The notes beneath the pieces were generated by a model that had not been told where the DNA came from, searched no databases, and was given only the letters and a program-made list of their open reading frames with translations. From Turbatrix aceti (Eukaryota; Nematoda; Chromadorea; Rhabditida; Panagrolaimidae), in NCBI GenBank assembly GCA_963969345.1, contig OZ017769.1:62001-126000 (forward strand): DNA of 64,000 bases. The letters are read 5' to 3'. This document shows, piece after piece, positions 24,501-36,500 of the stretch (position 1 is the stretch's first letter; each line of letters begins with the position of its first letter). A program made the position numbers and the translations under genes.

Positions 24501-27500
24501 ACATTGACTCGGAGTCAAGAGTCAGAGTTCAAATTTTTTTACTTCGAAGAGTCGCGACTCTTTTGAAGAAAATGTACCTTTTTTGGGTAAAATTCACTAT
24601 TTTTATAAAATTCTAGTATTTTTTGTTTGAAATTCATAAACGCTAGAAATTGCCTATGTCTTAGTGTTCTCTTTGATTTATTTTTTATTTATTTATTTAT
24701 TTATTTCACCATTACTCAGTGGTTAGTTATCATTAGACCAGATGTTAGGAGGCACAAATGACGTCCACGTAGGCGTAAATGTCTCGATTCGTTTTGGTCG
24801 CGATTTCTTCTTCCATTTATTTTTTATATAAAACTATTTTTGAATATGGATCAATAGGATCCAAATTTTGGTCAAAATGAGTCGATTCTGAGTCAAAAGG
24901 TCAACTTTGGAGGTCAGAGTCAAAAGAGTCTACTCTTGACTCGGAGTCAAGAGTCAAGAGTCAGAGTCAATTTTTTCCAAGTTGGAATCGGATATGATCA
25001 GTAGGCTCGGAAAAGGCCGTTTTGGCCCGGTATTTAATCGATAATGTAAAAAATAAAAAAATGAACCGTATTTGGTTATTTTTAACAAAGTTTAGTCTCT
25101 ACGGATAAAAAAAAAAGATGGTATTTTGAGTAAAAGCCAGTAATTTATGTGATTTATATAACGATTGGTTGCTATTTGGATAAAAAATTCGAAAAGAAAA
25201 CAAAACGGATAACTTCGGGCCGGCCCGACCCAACCCGGCCCAAGCCCAGGCTTTCGACGGGCCGGGCCGGGCCCGGGCCTAAAAATTAGACCCGTTTTTA
25301 TGTCTGGTTGGAACAGTGCCTGTGACTGGATTGTTTGAGCATCGGGAATAAGCGATACTACTTTGTGCTCACCCTTGAATAGTTAAACGCGGAGTATCCT
25401 ATCCATTCTGAAATCATTTTGAAATTCAAACTTATTGCAGTACAGCATGCGTCACCAAGCAATACTTACACAATGCTTTTCTTTGGCATTGCTTATCACA
25501 ACAGTATCATCCATACCCCACAAAAGTACCAACAGCCCCAATGACAAGAACAACCAGTCGTGTCCTTCTGGATGGGATCTTTCTCTAATTACCAGAAAAT
25601 GCTATAGGCTATTTAATCGCCCCATGCCACAGTCGTTTGCTGCAAAGTATTGCTTGGGTATAGATGCACAAGCAAAGCTTGTTCGTATCAGAGATGCCAT
25701 CGAAAACGCTGTCGTTAGGGGTAAGTTGTGTGAAAATTACTTTCATCGCAAACAAAACTACCAATTTGATTTCAGAATTCACTTACGCTGGAGCAATATG
25801 GCTTGATACCAAAGCTCATGCCACACTACAAGGCTCAACCTATCGATGGGGAAACGGTAACCCCCCCCCCCCCCTTATAAACTTGTTTTTGATTTTCATG
25901 AATATCTTTCAGGTCACACAGCTCATTTCGCAAACTGGCAGAGTTCAAATCCAGATGCTCAATCCGGTCTCTGTGCAACAATGAATACCCGGGGTAAATG
26001 GGAGCCAACAGATTGCGATGCTTCTTTCAACGTCGTATGCGAACGAAAACCTGCACGAGCCAAAGAGCACCAATCTCAGCCGTGTCCCAAAAAATGGCTT
26101 TACAATCTCCATACACTGGCGTGTTATAGAATCTATGTAGCACCGGCTAACGTGACTTGGCTTGATGGCGACAAACTTTGCGGTAAAGCAGGTTCGTTTT
26201 TTTCATGTGATAAAAATTCTTCACACAACTATCTAGTCAAGACACATGTTTTTTGACTTTTTTATTGTGGTTCAAAAATCAGTAATCATAAATCTTTCTG
26301 ACCAATTGATTGCAATTACGATCCTATCAATCACACGCCGATCAGTAGTGTGGGTTTCAGAAACCCCCTTTAATTATAATTATCAGAGTGGCCACTGATT
26401 GTTCGTTTGGTTTGCGTGACAAATCACGTGTGTTGTTTGAAATTGATACGCAAACGGGAAAAAGAAGCTCAACAATCCAGTCTGAAATTTGCAAAATAAC
26501 CCGTTGTCGTCGGCAAAAGGGAGAAAAATATTACTGATTTTTAATACAATACTAATTTTTTATTAAAGGAGTGAAATTAATATAATCAGCAATTCAGGTT
26601 CCTCTGTTAGCATCTTCGGCTTCCCCTTCGACAAATCATCGTCACCATAATCCTAGCAATGCTGCTCCGCGAAGCGATACAGCTCTCGTTACTATTACAT
26701 CAGCGGCCGAAAATCAATTTGTTCAAGGTAGGCTTTATTGACGTCAAGGGAGAAAAGTGGGTACAAACGAACCGACTTGGGGCGCCGAGAAGTCGCACGT
26801 ACCGCATGAGCAAATTTGACTCATGATTCAACAAAATTGTTGCGCATATGACTTAAAAAAATTTAATTTTCACCACGCGGCTGGCACAGTAAAAAAACCG
26901 GAAATTATTTTCATGTGGAGACTTTTATATGTTCTTGAATCAATTAACCCGTATATAAAAAATAAATTCGGCGTCTGAACAAAATACGGATATAAAACGC
27001 TTTCATCTCTACCGAAATCAACTGTCATCTGATCTTTTAGATTACGCTAGACGCCGACAACCAAGTTGGCAGCACATATTCCTTGGCGGCCTCGGTGATG
27101 TCCGAAACAAAGGACATTGGGATTGGGTCGATGGAACCCACTTGGACTATGTTAACTGGCAACCGGGATATCCAAGAGGTGGTCGCCGGTCTGCGGTGTT
27201 GGCCATGAATGTCTTCGGTCGGTGGATGAATGTACACGCAGATCGACCACTCATAGGAGGACCGACTGTTGTAATGTGCAAGTTTTCACTTCTCTGATTT
27301 CCTCGCTTGGAAAAATTCCAATCGACATGCACAAACACAAAAATTATGGCATGCTATATGCATGGTTACGTTGTCGATCTCGAATGAGTACATTTTTTTT
27401 GAAACTATAAACGGCGCACTGTGAAAAAAATGTACTACAAATGAAGATGTAAAAACGACCATCAAGACAAGAGACGGGGTGAAACATGTCGTCGTGCGTA

Positions 27501-30500
27501 AAAAAAATGTCCCTGCATGATCGTTAACTTTTCGGACACATTCTGACGTGTTGCGCATTTCAAAAGCAGTAAGAAAGTTTAAAGAAAAAACTGTTACTTT
27601 GAAAGTAGAATACTAAATGTTACTTCTTTTTTTGCGAACTACGGAGTATCTATTTTTTTGTCGCTCGGCCCGCTGGATGTCACGCTCGGCCCGCCCGGAA
27701 GTCAAAAAGCTTGAAATACACGTAATTCATAATAACTAAAAACGCGGAGGTTTTTGGTTAATTTTTGACAGCTATGAATAAATTTTTTTCAAACTTTTTC
27801 AATTTTTGGATAAACCGGGCCGACGGCCCGGCTTGATTGACACCCTTGACAGAAACTTAAAGATCTACCTGATGAATCGCTGATGTTTTCCTGTTACGCG
27901 AGTACGAGGTCGCCGCGAGCGGTCGTGTTCGTTGGCTGCGTGATCGACGCTCGGCCGAAGGCAAGCCCAGAGCAACCCAAAGACCTCATAGCTTAGGGAG
28001 TCCCTTTGTTGAGGTAATGATTGTACCTGTTTGTATATTGTATTATATGTATTGGTTACAGGTCTTTGCTTGTGAGTAAAGTATCTATCGCGAGTGGCAT
28101 AGAGAAATACTACATTTCCCATTGTTAAATATACTACCCCTGGTGCCAAGAAAAAGTGCCAACCCGTAACGACAAGTTCGCCTTTCGTGGACGCAGTTCC
28201 GTATTCGTTCGTTGCAACGCAGCGGAAGTATCCCTCGTTGAGGATATCTATAGCATCGATTGTGAGTCGCTGCGTGCCATCCGGAAAAGCTTCTGTCTTG
28301 ATTCCACTGCTCATGTCAGGTCTGATTTCAATTCCGTCTTTGAGCCACTTGATGTCAGGGAATGGCTTGCCGTAGGGTAAGCACTCGAAAACAACAGGCT
28401 CGCCAGATTTGACACGACGCACCGCCAATGGCACCGAAAAGCCAGGTGCGTTTCCTTCGCGGAGTTGTTCATCAATGCTTGGTCGGATACGTTCCTTGAC
28501 TGAAAAAGAGACAGATGGTGAGGAGGAGAAGAAAAAAAGGAGCACTCAAGAAGCACAACAACTCAGCTTGGTTTTGTGGTTTGTGCAAACAAGTTCACAA
28601 AACCAAGAAGGGTGCCTGAGATCAAAACACTCACGTTGCACAATAACGTCGCCGGTAGTCCTGGCCGATCCAAAGTCGTTCTCGGCAACACATCGATACG
28701 TTCCACCGTCCTGTCGTGAGGCAGAAGGCACAGTCAACTCGGTGGTTCCATCGGGATGCTCCACAATCTGACACCTGCTGTAGGAGTACAGCCGTTGACC
28801 ATCCTTGAACCACTTAATCGTTGGCTTCGGCTCGCCGGCGAACTTGCAAGCAAGCTTGAAAGAAGACTTCTCACTGATCTTGACGTTGTCCAGAGGGGTG
28901 ATCAACTTCGGAGCCTTGCCAGATGCAGCGGATGCAAGAGGTGAAAACCTCACCAAATCTAGCGGTGAATATCCCCTGGCACCACGACCAGCGCCACCGT
29001 CGCCAGATTTCCTGACAGTGGCGGTGCATTTGTCGACAGCTGATCCGGCTGAGTTAGTGGCCATAATGCGATAAAGGCCGTCATCCGCAAGCGTAGAGCG
29101 AGGGATATAGAGGCGGGCCATGCCGTCTGCCGTGAGTTCAAGTTGAACGCGGTCGCTGGAAGGAACCTTCTCGCCGTCCTTGTACCAAGTGACTTCTGGC
29201 AGGGGAGAGCCTTCAATCTTGCACTCAAGTCTGAGAGGCTGACCTTCGTTTACACGGACATCCGCAAGTCGTAAAATAATTCTTGGGGCAGCGGATGGAC
29301 CAAGTAGAGCAGGGCTGACACCACCATCGTCAATCCGAACCATGGATTTGGTAGAAGCAGATCCAGAATCGTTTGTGGCGACCACACGATAAGTCCCTTC
29401 ATCGGACACGGTGGCGGAAGCAATAATCAAGTTGTATTGACCTTTTTCAGGCTGATTGTTCCAGGTAAATCGGCTGTCTTCGAGCAAAGGTCCGCCATCC
29501 TTGACCCATTTGAGGCTGGGCATCGGGACACCAGTCACTTTGCAGGAAAGCTCAATCGCTGATCCCGGACGAACTGTCAGATCTTCAAGAGTGATGACGA
29601 AGCGTGGCATTTCACCAATTGCAATTGGAGTTTTTTCACGTTTGATGGTCATTTCGACGTGAGCTGTACACTGAGTTCGTGCCTTTCCAAAAGCGTTTTC
29701 CGCTTCGCATCGGTAGATGCCTTCGTCCGACATAGTGACACCTTTGACAGTTAGTTTACAAGCACCGTCGGGGCTTTGTTCAATGGTGGTCTTGTCGGAT
29801 GCGCGAAGTAGAGTACCGTTGCGATACCATTTGACTTCCAGTGGCTGATCACCGGTAACGGCGCAGTTAAGCTCGAGGGTTTCTCCCCGGTCGACATACT
29901 TGTCCACCAGGCCTTTGGTAAAGAAGGGCTCGGCGCCAGCTTTAGGGGCTTCTGCCTTGGGGGTCCTGACCGAAACCAGACAAGCAGTGTTGGTGGCACC
30001 TAAGTGGTTAGATGCAACACAGCGATACGCGCCTTCATCACCGTCACGGACGCTGCCAATGGTCAGTGTTACTTCACCTGTTGCGGGGCAGTATGACCAC
30101 TTGACCCGATCAGTAGAGCGAACGGGCAGACCGTCTTTGTACCAAAGCACGTTGGCGGTTGGAACTGCTTCGACCCTGCATGAGAGAGATAGGCTGTCAC
30201 CAGCCTTGAGAATCTTATCTTCCAAACCAGGATTGAAGCGCGGAGCGTATTCGACAACGTTTTCATCGACTTCTTCAGACAGAATCTCAACCTTGAGGTT
30301 AGCAATGGTGTCTGCGGTGCCGTACTCGTTCTTGGCAAAGCATTTGTACGATCCGACGTGTTCTTCTGTGAAGTCGAAGATCTTGACGCGACATGCGCCT
30401 TCGGATGTATTCTCAATCTCGATGCCTTGTCCTGGCTTGATCTCGTTGCCATTGAAGGTCCACGTGATTTCAGCAAGGGGTCTAGCATCGACGTGGCATT

Positions 30501-33500
30501 CAACTGACATGGGATGACCAACGGGGATTCTGCGATCCCAAAGAGGGACATTGAACTTGGGAGGCCATCCTTCTTCATCTCGGGACCGAGGTTTTCGTCC
30601 TCCGGTTTGAGAAAACATAGCCTCACAGTCTACTGAGCCGTGTTCGTTTTCGGCAACGCATCTGAGGATGCCAAAATCATTTTCTTGAAGATCGTTGACG
30701 GTTAGTGTCCAATTGCCGTCGGCCATGTCTTCGAGGACCACCCGAGTGCCGTCGATAGGAAGATCGCGGCCGTCGAGTTGGAATCTAAGCTTTGCGGGCG
30801 GAACAGCGCGAACCTTGACGCTGAAAGACGCAAAAGCGCCGACAGGAGCGTCAGTGGCTCGTAGAGGAATGACGAACTTTGGCTTGGCCGGCAGTTCATC
30901 AGACTTCAATACCTGAACTGCGCAAGAACTGTCTACGGTACCAGATAGGTTGGTAGCGACAATTTTGAAGTCTCCAGCATCGGATTTCTTGGCATCCGTA
31001 ATACGGAGCGTCGCTGTGCCATCAGAAGCAAGACGAATAGCAATTCGGCCGTCTGGAGTGAGTTGCTGTCCGTTGCGGTACCACTTGGCCTCGGGTTGGG
31101 GTTCGCCAGATACTTGGCACCTAAGCGTCAACGTGTCGCCTTCCTCGATAGTTGTATCCTTGATAGGGGACACCAGAGTAGGCGGCAGTGCTGGGGCTTC
31201 CTTTTTCTTTTCTCTGGGCTTGTTAACGTTAACCAAGGCTGAAGATTGAACTTCGCCTCGATCATTGGCAAATACAACGCGGTATGCGGCTCCATCGTTG
31301 GACTGAACTGCATCGATGACCAGCGAGTGCTCCCCGGTAGCTGGATTTGAAAAAATCTTGATTTGATCATCTGGGACAATTTCTTTGCCGTTTTTGAGCC
31401 ATTTGGCGGATTTAGGAGTTCCTTCGACTTTGCATGTAAGTTGAAGGGGTTGTTTGACATCCAAGGTGGCGTCAGAAAGACCTTTGAGAATCTTGAGGAC
31501 ATTAGGCTTAGTAACGGTGAGTTCGGCTTGTGATTCACATTCTCCAGCTTTGTTGGATAAGACAACACGGTAAGTACCGGCGTCATCCAGAGATGATTTT
31601 GGAATCGTGAGTTGGAATTTGGTAGGCGAAACTTGCTTTGCTCCAAGAGGCTTTGCAAGTTCTTGGCCATTTCTGTACCACTTGACGGTTCTGACTGGCT
31701 TATCGACAACGACAGAAAAGGTCTGTTCGTCGCCGACATCGATGTTGGCGGGAATAAGACCACGAACAATGGACGGCTTTTCGTCAACCTCAGCATTGCC
31801 AGTCGTCACGACACTGCCAGCGGGGTTTTTGGCAACTGCCTCGACTTTTCCGGCATCGGAAACGTCAGCCGATGGAATGGTCAAGCGATACACACCATCA
31901 GGTAAAGCCTCAATAGTTCGCTTCGCGGTTGCACCAACTGGACGACCGTCTTTGTACCAAACAAGTTCAGCAACGTCGCCGTCAACTTTGACTTCAAAGA
32001 TAAGAGCATCTCCTTTGGCGACCACTTGGTCTTCGAGGCCTTTGACAAACTGTGGTGGATTTTGCTTTGCGGCAGCCGGGAGCTTGACCGTAAGTGCAGC
32101 AGAGCTGTCGGCAGATCCGGAATCGTTGGAAAGCACCACGCAATAGTCGCCTTCATCGGATGACTGCGCGGATGGAATGATAAGGCGGAATTTCTTGTCG
32201 CCAATGTTCTCGGACTGTGGGTTTGCAAGTTCTGTGCCATTCTTGTACCTGAAAAAAAATGTTGAGAAATTCTGAATACAAAACGTATAGATTAAGCAAA
32301 AATAAAATTTGAAAAATGTGGGTGAGTGTTAATTTGTGTCATAGACGAAGCGGACAAAATGATGTTCTTCTCCTAGTTGCGGAGAACGACATTATTATCA
32401 CGCATCAGCAGCTTTAATAATCGCTGATGATGCATGAGAACGTACAGAAAAAAATTTCTATGCACAATGCTTACCATTTGACTTGACGAACAGGTCCGGC
32501 TGCTTCGACTTCGAAAACTGCTCTCTCACCATGAGGAACGGCAATCGGCTGCAGTCCCTTGACGATGCGTGGTTTGTCGTCTGTAAAGAAAAAGAATTTG
32601 TACGGTAAAAGTCGTACGCAAAAAACTATTATTGGTTTCAAAACCAGTCTCATCATGAAGCATGTAATTCACTACCAAGGTGGTATATAAGCCCAAGGCA
32701 CCAACGGCAGAAGCATCATCTTTCCTCATCTTCTCTCATCGACTCTACTACTAACTACCAATTTCCTATTCGCCATGGCATCTAAGCTTTTCGCTACTTT
32801 CGCCGCTGTCTGCGTTGTCATCGCATCTGCTGATCGTACGTTTTTGTCTACACAACAAAATTAAACTTTCTGAAAAGTTTAAGAAATCCCCTTTCATTTT
32901 TAGCCGTCGCAGTTGCGGGCCCTCTCGGAGTCGCTGGCCCTCTCGGAGTTGCCGGCCCCCTTGGAGTAGGCAAACTTGGTTACGGCTACGGTAGTCACTT
33001 CCCTTACGCCTACGGCGGCTATGGTCCCGCTCGCTACGGTCTTAGTGTCGGCCGTCTGGGATACGGACACGGTCTTGGCTACGGACATGGCATTGGTTTC
33101 GCTGGGCCCCTCGGCTACGGACACGGTCTCGGATACGGACACGGTGTTGCCGGCCCCCTTGGTTACGGACACGGTGTTGCAGGCCCTCTCGGTTACGGAC
33201 ACGGCGTTGCTGGCCCCCTCGGCGTTGCTGGTCCTCTCGGTGTTGCCGGCCCACTTGGCTACGGCCACGGCATTGCTGGACCTCTCGGCTACGGGTACGG
33301 TCTCGGCTATTGAGCAAAAACTGGTGCACCCGACTCGGTTCTTTTAGAATCCCAGTCTAATGCTTACGTACCTATTTTCAATGCCACTTTTGTCAAAATA
33401 AGAGTCAGAATTTAAAATGATTAGCAAAAAATGTTGAGAGATGAGGTGCAGTCAATAAAGATACCGCATGCTAAGTTTTTGTGACGGAAACTTCAAAAAC

Positions 33501-36500
33501 ATCAAAACTATAAAAATAAGATCCCTTTTTGTAGAGCCCAAACATACCTTTTAGTGTAACAGCCCCTTTCGATTCGGCTTCTCCGGCATCGTTAGAGATT
33601 TTAACTGAATAAGTGCCAAAGTCGTCGTCCTTAGACTCGAGGATTGTGAGAGCGTATTTGCCATTGCCCAAGTCTTCAGCCTTGCTGTTTTTGCCATCAG
33701 GCATGAGTTCGTTGCCATTTTTGTACCACTTAACCTGCTTAGGCTGGCCATCAACTTCGATGTCAAGTTTAATGGGTTGCCCTTTAGGCACTTGTTGATC
33801 AGTGAGACCCTTCTTGAACAATGGCTTATGTTCGGCAGCCTTAGACGGAGTAACGGAAGCTTTTGATTCAGCTTCACCTGCGTCATTGGAAATCTTGACG
33901 GAATAGTTGCCAAAGTCATCGTCCTTAGATTCTGGGATTGTAAGCGAATATCTTCCGTTGCCCAGATCTTCAGCTTTGACATTTTTGCCATCGGGCTTAA
34001 GTTCGTTTCCATTTTTGTACCATTTCACTTGTTTGGGGCGGCCGTCGACTTCGACTTCCAACATGATTGGCTGTGCCTTGTGCACTTGTTGATCCGTGAG
34101 TCTTTTGCGGAACGATGGCTTTTGATCCGCAACCTTAGCCGGAGTAACCTCGCCTTTACACTCCGTTTCACCAGCGTCGTTAGAGATTTTAACGGAATAG
34201 GTGCCAAAGTCGCCGTCCTTAGATTCGGAAATGGTGAGAGCGTATTTGCCATTGCCCAAGTCTTCAGCCTTGATGTTTTTGCCGTCAGGCTTAAGTTCGT
34301 TGCCATTTTTGTACCACTTAACCTGCTTAGGCTGACCATCAACTTCAATGTCAAGTTTAATGGGTTGCCCTTTAGGCACTTGTTGGTTTGCGAGACCCTT
34401 TTTGAACGAAGGTTTCTGGTCAGAAGGCTTCGCTTGTGAGATGGTAGCCTTAGATTCTGCTTCCCCCGCGTTGTTGATCACCTTGACGGAATAGGTGGCA
34501 AAATCTTCATCCTTAGCTTCGGGAATTATAAAAGCGTATTTTCCATCGCCAAGGTCCTGCGCAATAATGTTCTTGCCATCAGGCTGAAGTTCATTGCCGT
34601 TCTTGTACCACTTGACTTGCTTAGGCTTGCCGTCGACTTCGATCTCAAGCTTGATGGGTTGTCCTTTAGGAACTTGTTGGTCAGTGAGTTTTTTCTTGAA
34701 CGAGGGTATCTTGTCGTTTTGTCCGGCATCGACAATCGTCAACTGGCACGAAGACTCCGTTGAAGCAGTTTCCGTGGACAGCACAACGCGGTACTGGCCG
34801 GATTGTTCGATGGTTATGTCTTCAATAACAAGCTTGAACTCTTGGTCACTGACTTTCTGCAGCTTGTTGTTCTTCGAGTCAGAAAGTTCATTGGTAGCAT
34901 GAAACCACTTGACATTTTTCGGCTTTCCTTCGATTTCGACTCCAAGCTCAACAATGGCTCCGGCAGGGACTTGTTTGTCTTCAAGACCCTTTTTGATACG
35001 AAGTTGTTCCTTGGCTGAAAAACGTTAAAAATAAAAAAAAATTGCCACGACCCGGGATCGAACCGGGGACCTTTAGATCTTCAGTCTAACGCTCTCCCGA
35101 CTGAGCTATCATGGCGAGGCTAAAAAGGAGGCGGGTGGCGTTTTTAAACGTGCGCGCACGTTTACGCTCAGAATAGAAAAAAAGGCTCTTTTTTGATTGC
35201 GCCTTTTTTTCGACTGCGCTTTTTTAGTGCAAAAAAACAAAAAAAATATAAAGGTTGTTAATTTCATATCCAGAATTCGAAATCTCTATCAATTTTTGCT
35301 TTCAGACCTAAAATAATTGTCGGTAGGAAACTCACGTTCAACCGAAAGCGGTGCTTTTGAGCTCGCTGAGCCAGCATCATTGGTCGCTTCTGCACGGTAG
35401 TTGCCCTGATCATCGATCTTGGCCTTGTCAAGGGATAGCTTGTGTGTTCCGTCTGGAAGAGCTTCAATCTTGACACATTCACCAGGTTTAACTTCTTCTC
35501 CGTCCTTAAACCACTGGACAGTTGGCGGCGGATGACCGTCAACCTTGACGTCAAATAATACAGGTTCGCCTGCTTTTACTTGAGTTGGCTGGAGACCTTG
35601 TTTGAACTGTGGTGGTTTTTCCGGCTGGTCAGGGGTGACTTTGAGCGGTGCGTCAGATTTGGCAGATCCAACGCTGTTCGTTGCTTCACACGTGTACTTG
35701 CCGGCGTCCTTGACGTTTGTATCGGCGATGACAAGCTTCGCCACACCGTCTGCGTCGATTGTCTGCTTGAGACGAGTGTCTGAAGGCGCGATAGGCTTGT
35801 CGTCTTTGAACCACTTGACTTCGGGTTGAGGATTGCCAGCAACAAGGCATTCCAGCTCTGTGCGTTCGTGTTCCCTTGATGTTGTTTCTTCGAGACTTCG
35901 AGTGAAGATGGGAGCAGCTTGGCCTCCTGGGGTGACACTTTCCTTCGCGGCATGATGCACGGTAAGGGTGGCATCACTCCAGACGTCGCCGTACTTATTT
36001 GTAGCTTCACACCGGTACTCAGCAACGTCTTCAAACTGGGATTCACTGATTGACAGTTTTTGTGTTCCGTCGGCGTGACTTTCGATCCTGTATCGTGTGT
36101 CAGACGCGGTGATTTCTCGACCACCCTTGTACCACTTAACTTCGGGGGCCGGGGTACCGATGATTTTGCCTTCAAGAACAGCAGGCTGTCCGACGACAAC
36201 CGTAACAGGTCGAACAGGTTGAAGGAAGTCAGGGGCTTCTCCATCCTTTGGCAGCTGGCCGGCAGCTGCGAGAAGCACTGGGGCTTCAGTCCAGGCACTG
36301 CCCCACTCGTTGATTGCTTGACACCGGTATTCGCCTGCATCGGCAGAGGTCGCGTTGCGGATAGTAAGGGTGATGGCGCCGTCTTCAGAATATTCGGTTG
36401 TGATTCGGTCATTTAGTGTCAAAGTGTTGCCGTTGAAGGTCCAGGTTGTGGCCGGACGCGGGTCGCCCTTGACACGACACTTGAGCACGGCAGGATTGCC

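Noticed and set aside
33042..33329. Minus-strand frames antisense to the glycine-rich gene
   Set aside because: They are artefacts of the Gly/Pro/Tyr repeat on the plus strand, which has the signal peptide, TATA box and poly(A) signal.
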